A stretch of 64,000 bases of DNA, taken from contig CAYSVH010000007.1 in the NCBI GenBank assembly GCA_964434425.1, positions 62,001 to 126,000 on the forward strand, written 5' to 3'. The notes under the pieces are model-generated. The model saw nothing but the letters and a program-made list of their open reading frames with translations. It was not told the origin of the DNA and did no database searches. Made by a program: the position numbers and the translations under genes. The DNA is from CALMEC01 sp964434425. GTDB lineage: Bacteria; Actinomycetota; Thermoleophilia; Miltoncostaeales; Miltoncostaeaceae. Positions 56,258 to 64,000 of this stretch are shown here, in pieces; the stretch's first letter is position 1, and each line of letters begins with the position of its first letter.

Positions 56258-59200
56258 ATGAGGTCGCACCTCGTCCGTCTCGTCCTCGTCGTCGCACTCG
56301 CCGTTCTCCTTTCGCCGGCGGTGGCCGCGCCCGGCGGAGAACGCGACTCGGGCGTGCGCACGAGCGCTGACGTGCGCCTCGTCCTGCCGGACATGGACCG
56401 GCCGGCGCGGCTGACGACACAGGCGAGGGCACCCCGCGTCCTGCGGACGCCGGGCTACAGGGGGGGACGGAGGGTGCCCCGTACGCGGCCGGCCGCGCCG
56501 CCCCCGCCCATCAGGATCGGAGAGGGGTGGAAGCCGTCGGTGACGGTCGACGCCGCGGGTACCAGCCACATCGTCTGGACCGAGTCCATGCTCGGCGCGA
56601 CTCCGGACGTCACGCACTACTGCCGGATGCCGCGCGGTGCCAGGGCGTGCGACAACCCCAACCGCACGCCGATGCCGCTCGCGGATGCCTACAGCGGCGA
56701 CCACAGCGGCCCGAAGATCCTGCGGATCGGCGACCAGCTCGTGGTGCTCACGCATCGCTATCCGCCGGTGGTGACCCACCCGGACGGACAGACGGACGAC
56801 GAGACCACGTACGCCTGGACCTCGGCCGACGGCGGGACGACGTGGACCGGGCCGGCCATCGTGGGGAACCTGCCGTTCAACGACGTCGCGCTCGTCGGGG
56901 GCGCAAACCCGCGGATCGCGGCGATCACCAGCACCTACACACCCGGGCTCTTCAGCCAGATCATCGACGCCGGCAACTACACCCGGCAGCGCACCCTGCT
57001 GGCGGCCTCCGCGTCGACGCTGATCTACGGCGGCCGGGTGGCCGCGGACGGTGACGGGATCGTCGCCGCCGCCTCCGGTCCCGTCGGTCCCGTGCTGGTG
57101 CGCCGGACCGGGACCACCGCGGGCGCGCCCGATCCGGGTGCGTGGTCGTCCACCCAGGTGCCGGGGGATGAGCCCCACCTCGCGGGTGGTCCGTCCGGCC
57201 CGTTCCTGATGACGCGCACGGGCCAGCGGCCCACACTCTGGCGGGTCGACGGGGCGGGCGTGCCCCAGCGTCTGTCGACACTGACGACAAAGGCGGCGAA
57301 ACCGGTCGCGCTCACCCAGGACGACGGCGGCGGTGTGATCGCCAGCTGGGTCTCGGGTACACCGTCGGTCCTCGAGACACGCCGCGTCGGGCCCAACGGC
57401 ACGGGCGGCGCCGCGTTCCCGGCCGCGGTCGGGCGGATCGACGAGGTGGCCTCCGCAGCGGCGTTCGACGGCGGCGGGGTCATGGTCTACCGGCGCGACT
57501 CCACCGGCACGTCGCGCGGGACCATCGCCGTCGCCCCGTACGGTCCGCTGTCACCCACGGGCCGCCCCGGCGCCGGCAGCCGGGCCGCCGAGGGCATTCC
57601 CGGCGGGTACGCGGGCTGCCGAGCCGTCGGCTTCGGAAAGGTTGCGATCTCACCCCGTGCCGGATGCCTTCTGCAGAGCACGGATCCCGCGTTCCGCGGG
57701 GCGTACGTGTCGCGCAGCGCCGTCGACCTCAACGGCCTGACGCTGATCCCCGACGCCGGGGTCTCGATCATCGTCAACCCGGCCAAGCGGACGCTCGACA
57801 CGACCGGCCGGGTCACCATCGCACTCGAGGGATCCGCGATCGGCAGGATCCCGCTCGCCCGCATGGAGCTGCACCTCAAGCTGAGCGGGGCGAACGGCAC
57901 GTCGCTCTTCTCCGGTGTCGACCTTCCGCGCGGAGCCTCGATCAAGGGCTTCCCCATCGACGCCGACTACGACGTCATCGTCGCCGGTGACGGTATCCGC
58001 ATCCCGCTCTCGCTCAAGCTCCCCCCGGCGCTCGGCGGTGTCAGCGGATCGGTGACGATCCGCGCCACGCGCGGCGTCGGAGCGCAGCTCGACTCGTTCC
58101 GGCTGGGTGCGAAGACCATCCCGCTCGGTCCGGTTTCGATCCGCGACCTCTCCATCGCCTACACGGCCGAGGGCAATCGCTGGAGCGGGGGCGGGAAGCT
58201 GGACTTCGTCACGGGTGCCCTGACGCTCCGGACGGAGTTCGCGAACGGGCGCTTCATCTCCGGCAGCTTCGCCGTCGACCTGCCGACGCCCGGGATCATG
58301 GTCTTCAATCAGGTCTGGCTGACGCAGGTGAGGGGAGGCCTCCGCCTCCAGCCGCAGTTCTCGGCGTCGCTCGGCGTCAGCCTGGGGATCATCTACACGC
58401 CGTCCACCAAGCTCTACGCCGCCGATGTCCGCGGCGACCTGACCATGACGATCCGGGGCGGCGACCTCAACTTCGTGGCCGAGGGCAGCGTCGCGGTCGC
58501 GGGTCTCGGTGTCGGCCGCGGACGTACCGAGGTGGATACGTCCGGATACGCGGCGATGAGGAGCACGGCCGCGATCGATCTGAAGGTTGCGCAGATCACC
58601 GGGGAGACCGGTGGGTTCTTCGACGGGCGGAATCGGACGTGGGGGCTCTCGTCCGAGAACTCGGTCCGCGCCCTGGGGGTCACCGTGTCGAAGGTCGCGC
58701 TCGCGGCATCCCCGGCGGGTTTCGGCGCCTGCGGGACCGCCAGCCCGCCGCTCCCGCCCCTCGTCTCGGTCAGCGACGGTGTCCAGCCGGCGCATCTGCA
58801 GGTCACCTACCCATGGGGTGGCAGCGCCAGGGTGAGCGTCGGAACGAGTTGCTCGCTGGATCGCTACCGTCCTCCGGCTCCCGCGCAGACCATGGAGCGC
58901 GGCGTCCGGCGTGCGCACGCCGAGCCGGGCGACCGGCCGGTCCCGGTCACCGGCCGGCGGACGATGAACATCATGGTCGTCGGCGCCGGTGGAGCGGCTC
59001 CGGACGTCGACGTGGTCGATCCGGCCGGTGCGGTCGTCGATCCCTCCGCTCGCAACGTCGCCCGGTACCCGGTGGCGCAGGACAGTGTCCTCATCGTCCT
59101 TCAGGCTCCGCGGACCGGGACGTGGGCGATCCGTCCGCGCGCGGGGTCGCCCGGCATCGCCGATCTGGAGGTCGCCGCCGAGCTCTCGCCGGTCCGCGTC

Positions 59201-59731
59201 ACCGGGCGACTCGTCGGACCCGCGCGGTCGCGGCGCCTGTCCTACCGGGTCCAGGCTCCCGCCGGCACGCGCATCGAGTTCCGCGAGACGTGGCGTGGTG
59301 GCGGCCGTCGCGTCCTCGCCGCCACGGCGCGCCGCAGCGGCACGGTCCGTCTGCCGGTGGACGGCCGTGGAGGGCAGCGGACGGTCGTGGCCGTTGCCGT
59401 CCGTGATGGCCTCCCGCAGCAGACCTTCACGCTGGGGCGCTACCGCGCTCCCGCTCCGACCCGCCTCGCCGCTCCCGCCGGGGTGGTCGTGGCCGCGACC
59501 GCGGTTCGCTGGCGCGCCGTGACCGGCGCTCGGCGGTACATCGTCATCGCGGACCTGGCGAGCGGGCGGCGCGTGGCGGTCCAGACGGCGGGGAACCGCC
59601 GCAACGTCCGCATCCCGGGTGCCTCTCGGGGCAACTCCGTGCGGCGTGTGCGGATCACGGCGGTCGACACGCGGATGCGTCTCGGCCGCACCGCGCTCGC
59701 CGTGCCGAAGCCGGTCCGCTCCCGCCGCTAG
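56258..59731 (+). CDS. Large secreted multi-domain protein with an Asp-box repeat region
   Basis: 1157 aa. N-terminal signal peptide MRSHLVRLVLVVALAVLLSP with cleavage near AVAA-PGG. Residues 80-400 resemble sialidase/BNR-type beta-propeller blades: a clear Asp-box SADGGTTW, plus SVTVDAAGTSHIVWTES and similar strands. Residues about 480-840 are a long beta-rich region without Cys-rich or enzymatic motifs (for example LRLGAKTIPLGPVSI-like strands), perhaps a fibre or beta-solenoid. Near 855-1010 is a pre-peptidase-like beta domain, and the end (1040-1157) has fibronectin-III-like strands. No LPXTG, lipobox or terminal membrane segment. Probably released or wall-associated; function unknown. 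Confidence 0.75.
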   Translation: MRSHLVRLVLVVALAVLLSPAVAAPGGERDSGVRTSADVRLVLPDMDRPARLTTQARAPRVLRTPGYRGGRRVPRTRPAAPPPPIRIGEGWKPSVTVDAAGTSHIVWTESMLGATPDVTHYCRMPRGARACDNPNRTPMPLADAYSGDHSGPKILRIGDQLVVLTHRYPPVVTHPDGQTDDETTYAWTSADGGTTWTGPAIVGNLPFNDVALVGGANPRIAAITSTYTPGLFSQIIDAGNYTRQRTLLAASASTLIYGGRVAADGDGIVAAASGPVGPVLVRRTGTTAGAPDPGAWSSTQVPGDEPHLAGGPSGPFLMTRTGQRPTLWRVDGAGVPQRLSTLTTKAAKPVALTQDDGGGVIASWVSGTPSVLETRRVGPNGTGGAAFPAAVGRIDEVASAAAFDGGGVMVYRRDSTGTSRGTIAVAPYGPLSPTGRPGAGSRAAEGIPGGYAGCRAVGFGKVAISPRAGCLLQSTDPAFRGAYVSRSAVDLNGLTLIPDAGVSIIVNPAKRTLDTTGRVTIALEGSAIGRIPLARMELHLKLSGANGTSLFSGVDLPRGASIKGFPIDADYDVIVAGDGIRIPLSLKLPPALGGVSGSVTIRATRGVGAQLDSFRLGAKTIPLGPVSIRDLSIAYTAEGNRWSGGGKLDFVTGALTLRTEFANGRFISGSFAVDLPTPGIMVFNQVWLTQVRGGLRLQPQFSASLGVSLGIIYTPSTKLYAADVRGDLTMTIRGGDLNFVAEGSVAVAGLGVGRGRTEVDTSGYAAMRSTAAIDLKVAQITGETGGFFDGRNRTWGLSSENSVRALGVTVSKVALAASPAGFGACGTASPPLPPLVSVSDGVQPAHLQVTYPWGGSARVSVGTSCSLDRYRPPAPAQTMERGVRRAHAEPGDRPVPVTGRRTMNIMVVGAGGAAPDVDVVDPAGAVVDPSARNVARYPVAQDSVLIVLQAPRTGTWAIRPRAGSPGIADLEVAAELSPVRVTGRLVGPARSRRLSYRVQAPAGTRIEFRETWRGGGRRVLAATARRSGTVRLPVDGRGGQRTVVAVAVRDGLPQQTFTLGRYRAPAPTRLAAPAGVVVAATAVRWRAVTGARRYIVIADLASGRRVAVQTAGNRRNVRIPGASRGNSVRRVRITAVDTRMRLGRTALAVPKPVRSRR

Positions 59732-59820
59732 AGGTCACGGTGGTGCGATGACGGGCACTGCCGGTGCCCGGCACCGAGATCCCGCGTGATCACCTCGGGT
59801 GTCGCGGCCACCGGTAGCGC

Positions 59821-60825
59821 TCAACCCGTGGTCAGCACGACCTTTCCGACCACCTCGTTCGCGGCCACCGCGCGGTGGGCGTCGGCCACGTCGGTCAGCG
59901 GGAGGGCGCGGTCCACGACGGGAACCAGCCGTCCATCGGCCAGTCGCGGAATCCCCCAGTCGTCGAACTCGGCGACGAGCGCCGCCTTCTCGTCGGCGGG
60001 GCGGGCGCGCAACGTGGTGGCGATCACGGTCGCGTGCCGGCTGTAGAGCGGCGCCAGATCCAGCTCGGTGCGTCGTCCGCCCACCATGCCCGTGAGGACG
60101 AGGCGCCCCAGGCGGGCGAGGCTCGCCACGTTCTCGGCCCAGTACGCCGCACCCACCAGGTCGAGGATGACGTCGACGCCCGCGCCACCGGTGATCTCGC
60201 GGACGTCGTCGGCGAAGACCCCGTCTCTCACGGCGATACCGGTGGCTCCGTCGCGCACGGCACGTGTGAGGCGGAGGGGATCGCGGGACGTGGCGATCAC
60301 GCGTGCCCCGATCTCCCGGGCGACCTGCACGCCCGCCGACCCGACGCCGCTTGCGGCCGCGTGCACCAGCACCCAGTCACCCGGCTTCGCGGCACCGAGT
60401 CGCACGATGCTCTGGAACGCGGTGAGGAACGCCTCGGGCGCGGCGGCCGCGGAGACCATGTCGAGGGAGTCCGGGACGGGCAGGAGCTGGTCGACGGGTG
60501 TGATCACGTACTCGGCGTTGCCGCCGCCCGGCACGATGCCCATGACCCGGTCGCCGACCCGGTCCGCATGCGCGTCCGACCCCACGGCGACGATCTCGCC
60601 CGCGAACTCGAGCCCCAGGATGTCGGTGACTCCGGGCGGAGGTGGGTAGTGCCCCTGCGCCTGCAGAAGATCGGCCCGGTTGACGGCGCTCGCCGCGACG
60701 CGGATGAGGGCCCCGTCCGGCGCCGGTGCGGGTATGGGGCGGGACATCACGCGGAGCACCTCGGGTCCGCCGCGCCCATCGGTGACGACGGCGTCCATGG
60801 TCCCGGGGTGGCCCGCGGGACTCAC
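59821..60825 (-). CDS. PIG3-type NAD(P)H:quinone oxidoreductase
   Basis: 334 aa medium-chain dehydrogenase/reductase. N-terminal VNRADLLQAQGHYPPPPGVTDILGLEFAGEIVAVG is the GroES-like domain without zinc ligands; the NADP fold has VLVHAAASGVGSAGVQVAREIGARVIAT. The family reduces quinones or zeta-crystallin-type substrates. The GTG at 60825 overlaps the upstream gene stop (GTGA); an ATG nine codons in (60798) is the alternative. It probably forms a pair with the SRPBCC protein. Confidence 0.9.
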   Translation of the reverse strand: MSPAGHPGTMDAVVTDGRGGPEVLRVMSRPIPAPAPDGALIRVAASAVNRADLLQAQGHYPPPPGVTDILGLEFAGEIVAVGSDAHADRVGDRVMGIVPGGGNAEYVITPVDQLLPVPDSLDMVSAAAAPEAFLTAFQSIVRLGAAKPGDWVLVHAAASGVGSAGVQVAREIGARVIATSRDPLRLTRAVRDGATGIAVRDGVFADDVREITGGAGVDVILDLVGAAYWAENVASLARLGRLVLTGMVGGRRTELDLAPLYSRHATVIATTLRARPADEKAALVAEFDDWGIPRLADGRLVPVVDRALPLTDVADAHRAVAANEVVGKVVLTTG

Positions 60826-61313
60826 CGCGTGCTCCGCTCCATCAGTTCCCTGGTGATGCGCTGGCGCTCGTCGAACATCCTCCCGAGACGCCGGTCGATG
60901 ACGCCGCCGGCCAGCCGTCCCAACGGGCCGAACGGCGGTGCGTACTGGACGCGGTCGATGAGAAGGGCGCGCATGGGACCGATCCTCCGTACCCGGTGCT
61001 CATGCCGCCAGTAGGGGAACGGCGCGGAGAGCGTCACATCGACGATCGCCGTGTCCGGGATCACGGCCTCGACGACGAACGTCCACGACAGCACCTTCGG
61101 GAAGTACCGCGGGCGGAAGCGGAGCGTGACGACGTGACCGTCGTCGAGGGGGAACTCACCCTCGATCGAGAGGAACTCGATGCCGGGCTGGACCTTGGGG
61201 ACGTTCCGGGTGTCGCGATGGAAGCGGAACAGCCGGTCCGGCGCACAGGAGATCTCGATGGACCGCTCGATGGTGCGCAGGCGCGGGGGCGGGGAGGGGA
61301 TGGTCGGTGGCAC
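60822..61313 (-). CDS. SRPBCC (START-like) ligand-binding protein
   Basis: 163 aa polyketide-cyclase/CoxG-like fold. RTIERSIEISCAPDRLFRFHRDTRNVPKVQPG at the N-terminus and the strand VTLRFRPRYFPKVLSWTFVVEAV are typical of the SRPBCC superfamily; a long C-terminal helix ends the protein. It binds small hydrophobic ligands in general; the ligand here is unknown. GTG start at 61313 with TAGCCT 6 nt upstream (minus strand 61325-61320), again leaderless. Confidence 0.8.
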   Translation of the reverse strand: MPPTIPSPPPRLRTIERSIEISCAPDRLFRFHRDTRNVPKVQPGIEFLSIEGEFPLDDGHVVTLRFRPRYFPKVLSWTFVVEAVIPDTAIVDVTLSAPFPYWRHEHRVRRIGPMRALLIDRVQYAPPFGPLGRLAGGVIDRRLGRMFDERQRITRELMERSTR

Positions 61314-61377
61314 GAGGCAAGGCTAGCGAAGCGCGGGGTCGTGAAGACGGTCGTCGTGCGGTCATCGCGACCGAAAG

Positions 61378-61460
61378 TGGGGGCGGTGGGAATCGAACCC
61401 ACACGAGGTTGCCCTCAACGGTGTTTGAGACCGTCGCGTCTACCGTTCCGCCACGCCCCC
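61378..61460 (-). tRNA. tRNA-Leu (anticodon CAA)
   Basis: A class II tRNA of 83 nt. The acceptor GGGGGCG pairs with CGCCCCC; the anticodon stem ACGGT/ACCGT encloses the loop CTCAAAC, giving anticodon CAA for Leu codon UUG. A long variable arm (TGAGGGCAACCTCG) and the T-loop GGTTCGATTCC are present. CCA is not encoded; the 3' end reads A then CTTTCGG. Repeat copy C lies directly upstream with a TAGGCT box 11 nt before the 5' end. Confidence 0.96.
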
Positions 61461-61471
61461 GTGGGTCCTCC

Positions 61472-61636
61472 AGCCTAGAGGGTTCCTTGGGGTCGTGGAT
61501 GTGGGGTGCGGTCATGGTGGATGCGGGGCGTCGCGGGATGCCGACGGCATGCCTGTTCGCCTGCTCGAGGCGTCCGGTGGCGCATCCACGCCGTCAGGGG
61601 CGTGCACCACGCGGCGAGTCCGTGGGGTCAACCATC
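61472..61636 (-). repeat. Dispersed intergenic element, copy C (upstream of tRNA-Leu)
   Basis: About 165 bp on the minus strand, related to copies A and B. Read on that strand it starts GATGGTTGA, contains GCCGCGTGGTGC, GGATGCGCCACCGG, GCGACGCCCCGCATCCACC and CCCCACATCCACGACCCCAAGGAACC, and ends CCTCTAGGCT. A 30-nt segment present in copy A (between two GCCACC repeats) is missing, as if lost by recombination between those short repeats. It ends 11 nt before the tRNA and its TAGGCT is a likely -10. Confidence 0.75.
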
Positions 61637-61655
61637 TCGATGGTTGACCCCACGG
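61620..61655. repeat. 36-bp palindrome at the distal end of repeat copy C
   Basis: Perfect 17-bp arms (CCGTGGGGTCAACCATC and its complement) around a 2-nt centre TC. The inner half contains the end motif of the dispersed element. It lies about 90 nt beyond the lipoprotein gene stop (61746, minus strand), so it could also act as a terminator for that gene. Confidence 0.85.
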
Positions 61656-61745
61656 AAATCGTCCATCCGGCGTCCCGCAACCCGGATCGGCCGGAGGTGG
61701 AGGCGCCAGCGGGCTGTCTCCACCTCCGGCTCCCATCGGGAGAGG

Positions 61746-62390
61746 TCAGTTGACCTCGAGCGACTTCACGGCGTCCCAGTTTGCGTCGATCGTCTCGTCC
61801 CACGCGTCGAGGGGAGCGGTCATCGTCAGGGTGACGGCCGTGCCGTCCTCCACCGCGACGACGGCCAGGAAGCGGAAGTTCAGGTCGGCGGAGACGCTGG
61901 TGGGACTGCCGGTGTAGACCAGCCGGTAGGCCTCGGTGCCGGAGTTCAGCGTGAACGTCTCGCGCTCCTCGATGTTGAACTGGCGGATCGAGGCCGGCGC
62001 CTTGGAGATGCTGAGGTTGACGTACGTCTCGAGGCTCATGTTCGACGGGATCGTCTCGGTGAGGATGTTGACGTTCTCCCGGAATGCGTCGCGGTCGTCG
62101 TTCAGGAACCACGCCTTGGGGGACTCCTGCGCGCTGGTCCAATGCGAGGGGACCTCGATGGAGTACTTCCCGGCGGGGTCCCGGAAGCGGTCGCCGACGG
62201 ATGACGTCGTGCCGGTGGACGTCGTGTCCGTAGCGGTGGTGTCCGTTCCGGTGGTGTCGGTGGACGTCGTGTCCGTCGTGACCGCCGACGTGTCCGTGCC
62301 GGACCCGGTCAGCGACCCTTCGGATCCGCATCCGACCGCGATGAGACCCACGGCTGCGAGCACGGGGACGATGAGGCGGCGTTTCGTCAT
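61746..62390 (-). CDS. Lipoprotein with Thr-Asp repeat linker and PsbP/DUF1795-like domain
   Basis: 214 aa. Signal peptide with lipobox LIAVGC (Cys at about residue 21), then a low-complexity linker built from TDTT/TSTDTT units (40-63) and a globular domain beginning YSIEVPSHW, with WFLNDDRDAFRENVNILTE and VTLTMTAPLDAWDETIDANW. The fold resembles PsbP/LpqN-type or DUF1795 surface lipoproteins. Attached to the outer face of the membrane; function unknown. The ATG at 62390 gives a typical lipoprotein signal. Confidence 0.8.
   Translation of the reverse strand: MTKRRLIVPVLAAVGLIAVGCGSEGSLTGSGTDTSAVTTDTTSTDTTGTDTTATDTTSTGTTSSVGDRFRDPAGKYSIEVPSHWTSAQESPKAWFLNDDRDAFRENVNILTETIPSNMSLETYVNLSISKAPASIRQFNIEERETFTLNSGTEAYRLVYTGSPTSVSADLNFRFLAVVAVEDGTAVTLTMTAPLDAWDETIDANWDAVKSLEVN
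62208..62281. repeat. Imperfect 15-bp coding minisatellite in the lipoprotein linker
   Basis: Degenerate tandem units around GTGGACGTCGTGTCC and GTGGTGTCCGTTCC (plus strand) encode the Thr/Asp linker. Copy number could vary between strains. Confidence 0.6.
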
Positions 62391-62571
62391 GAGGGGTACC
62401 CCTGTCGTTCGGGTTCGGAAGGCGCGGATGCCCCGCACTTTCCGGGAGCGGTGTTTCGTGGGCGGGAGCCTACCCGCCGTCGCGGGCGGGCATCACCGAC
62501 CGTACGGCGCATCGGGCCCTCTTGGCCGATTCCTTTCCGACGGGCCCCGCCGGCGGGGCATCCCTCGCTCA

Positions 62572-62616
62572 ACCGCCGGATGGCACGCGTCAAACCCGCG
62601 CGTGCCATCCGGCGGT
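62572..62616 (-). terminator. Terminator hairpin of the malic enzyme gene
   Basis: 18-bp perfect arms (ACCGCCGGATGGCACGCG and complement) with a 9-nt loop, starting 4 nt after the stop codon. No U-run. A very strong structure, suited to termination or mRNA 3'-end protection. Confidence 0.8.
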
Positions 62617-62620
62617 CGCC

Positions 62621-64000
62621 TCACACGACGTCGACCTCAAAGCGCGCCAGGCCCTCCAAGACGGCCTGGTTCACCACGGCGCGCGCCACCGCCGGTGCGA
62701 CGGAGCGGTTGAACACGCTCGGGATGATGTATTCCTCGTTGAGTTCGTCGTCGCTCACACAGGCGGCGATGGCCTCGGCCGCGGCGACCTTCATCCCCTC
62801 GCTGATGGCACGCGCGCCGCAGTCGAGGGCGCCCCGGAAGATCCCGGGGAAGGCGAGCACGTTGTTGATCTGGTTCGGGTAGTCGGAGCGTCCCGTGGCC
62901 ATGATGCGCACGTACGGTGCCGCGACCTCCGGCATGATCTCCGGCGTGGGATTGGCCATCGCGAACACGATGGGGTCGTCCGCCATCCTCTTCAGCTGGT
63001 CGACCTTGAAGGTGTCGGGTCCCGACAGGCCGAGGAACAGCGTGGCGCCCTCGATCACGTCGTCGAGCGAGCCCTGGATGCCCTCGGGGTTGGTGTTGTC
63101 GGCGTACCACTCCTTCATGAAGTTCATGTTCTCGGTGCGGCCCTTGTAGATCGCCCCGCGGGTGTCGCAGCCGATGATGTTCTTCACGCCGGCGTTCATG
63201 AGGATCTTCGAGCAGGCCACGCCGGAGGCGCCGACGCCCGAGACCACGACCTTCTGCTCCTCCATCGTCCCGCCGGTGAGCTTCAGGGCGTTGATGAAGG
63301 CGGCCAGGGTCACGACGGCGGTGCCGTGCTGGTCGTCGTGGAAGACCGGGATGTCGAGGGTCTCCTTGAGGCGGTCCTCGACCTCGAAGCAGGTCGGCGC
63401 GGCGATGTCTTCGAGGTTGATGCCGCCGAAGGCCGGTGCCACGGCGGTGCAGATGTCGATGATCTCCTGGGGGTCCTTCGAGTCGACGCAGATTGCGTAG
63501 CTGTCGACGTTGCCGAACTCCTTGAAGAGCATGGCCTTGCCCTCCATGACCGGCATGCCGGCCGCGGCGCCGATGTCCCCCAGCCCGAGGACGGCGGTGC
63601 CGTTGGTGATCACGGCGACCATGTTCCGCTTCATCGTGAGGCCGAGCGCCCGTGTGGGGTCGTCCGCGATGGAGCGGCAGACGTCCGCGACGCCCGGCAT
63701 GTAGGCGATGGAGAGGTCCTCGCGCGTCTTCAACGGGATGCGCGTGACCATCTCGATCTTGCCGCCGTGGTGCAGCTGGAACGTGCGGTCCGCGAACGAG
63801 AGGACCTTCGCCTTCTCGATGCCCTCGACGACGGCGCGGATCTCGTCCGCGTGCTCGGGGGAGGACGCGTCGACCGCCAGATCCCGTACCAGCTTCGCGT
63901 CGTCCGCCGAGACGATGTCCACGGCGGTGATCTCGCCGCCCACCTCGTGGATGGCGCCGGCCAGACGTCCGAACAGATTCGGATCCCCGGACTGCAACTC
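62621..64000 (-). CDS. NAD(P)-dependent malic enzyme with ACT domain (partial, 5' end outside window)
   Basis: Oxidatively decarboxylates malate to pyruvate. The visible part, over 455 residues, has a partial N-terminal ACT domain (LFGRLAGAIHEVGGEITAVDIV), then IPLKTREDLSIAYMPGVADVCR, NGTAVLGLGDIG, EGKAMLFKEFG, the metal site region NLEDIAAPTCFEVEDRL, DDQHGTAVVTLAA and the NAD fold VVVSGVGASGVACSKILMNAG. ACT-fused malic enzymes occur in actinobacteria and may be regulated by amino acids. The true start lies beyond 64000; the apparent TTG start at 63997 is inside the ACT domain. Confidence 0.93.
   Translation of the reverse strand, partial: ELQSGDPNLFGRLAGAIHEVGGEITAVDIVSADDAKLVRDLAVDASSPEHADEIRAVVEGIEKAKVLSFADRTFQLHHGGKIEMVTRIPLKTREDLSIAYMPGVADVCRSIADDPTRALGLTMKRNMVAVITNGTAVLGLGDIGAAAGMPVMEGKAMLFKEFGNVDSYAICVDSKDPQEIIDICTAVAPAFGGINLEDIAAPTCFEVEDRLKETLDIPVFHDDQHGTAVVTLAAFINALKLTGGTMEEQKVVVSGVGASGVACSKILMNAGVKNIIGCDTRGAIYKGRTENMNFMKEWYADNTNPEGIQGSLDDVIEGATLFLGLSGPDTFKVDQLKRMADDPIVFAMANPTPEIMPEVAAPYVRIMATGRSDYPNQINNVLAFPGIFRGALDCGARAISEGMKVAAAEAIAACVSDDELNEEYIIPSVFNRSVAPAVARAVVNQAVLEGLARFEVDVV

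Noticed and set aside
62208..62281. CRISPR-like array
   Set aside because: The repeats are short, contiguous, degenerate and in frame inside a lipoprotein gene; there are no spacers or cas genes.

Overview
The window is GC-rich (about 70 %), densely packed chromosomal DNA. A deep-branching actinobacterium, for example Thermoleophilia-like, fits best; this is inferred, not proved. Supporting points are the division and cell-wall (dcw) cluster order with murB between murC and ftsQ, a MurE with the meso-diaminopimelate motif DNPR, a Gram-positive type LexA box, a CtpE-like P-type ATPase, an MhuD-like haem-degrading protein and a TadA/B/C pilus locus. No plasmid, phage, IS element, rRNA or CRISPR array is visible. 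One tRNA (Leu, CAA) is present.

Layout. 1-9.5 kb: transaldolase (cut by the left edge), threonine dehydratase, a frameshifted sigma-factor-like relic, a membrane-anchored HEIVH protein, a zinc-type CDF exporter, then hom, lysA and thrB of the aspartate amino-acid pathway. 9.6-15.9 kb: class II fructose bisphosphatase, an MMPL exporter divergent from its likely TetR regulator, a lipoprotein HNH nuclease, small conserved proteins and a DUF192 protein. 16.1-23.1 kb: a two-component pair followed by a Tad/Flp pilus operon (CpaB, TadZ, TadA, TadB, TadC, possible pilin). 23-31.3 kb: hydrolase, Ca-type P-ATPase, two transporters, a methyltransferase, a haem-degrading monooxygenase, a phosphoesterase and a small membrane protein under a LexA-type promoter. 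31.5-47.3 kb: dcw cluster mraZ-rsmH-ftsL-ftsI / murE-murF-mraY-murD-ftsW-murG-murC-murB-ftsQ / ftsZ. 47.4-55.8 kb: gcvT-gcvH, an orphan PglX-like DNA methyltransferase, a geranylgeranyl-reductase-type flavoprotein, nth, a CopD-like membrane protein and dnaG. 56-64 kb: a 1157-residue secreted protein, quinone oxidoreductase, SRPBCC protein, tRNA-Leu, a lipoprotein and malic enzyme (cut by the right edge).

Two global features stand out. First, many genes have a TAnnnT box 6-9 nt in front of the start codon, so leaderless transcripts look common. Four promoters have a full -35/17-nt/-10 layout: mraZ, ftsZ, the SOS-box gene and the large secreted protein. Second, a dispersed 160-195 bp intergenic element with short terminal inverted repeats occurs three times. 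It always lies directly upstream of, and in the same orientation as, a housekeeping gene (thrB, nth, tRNA-Leu), and in two copies it ends in the likely -10 box. This element and the LexA-type box on a small membrane-protein gene divergent from mraZ are the best candidates for something undescribed.
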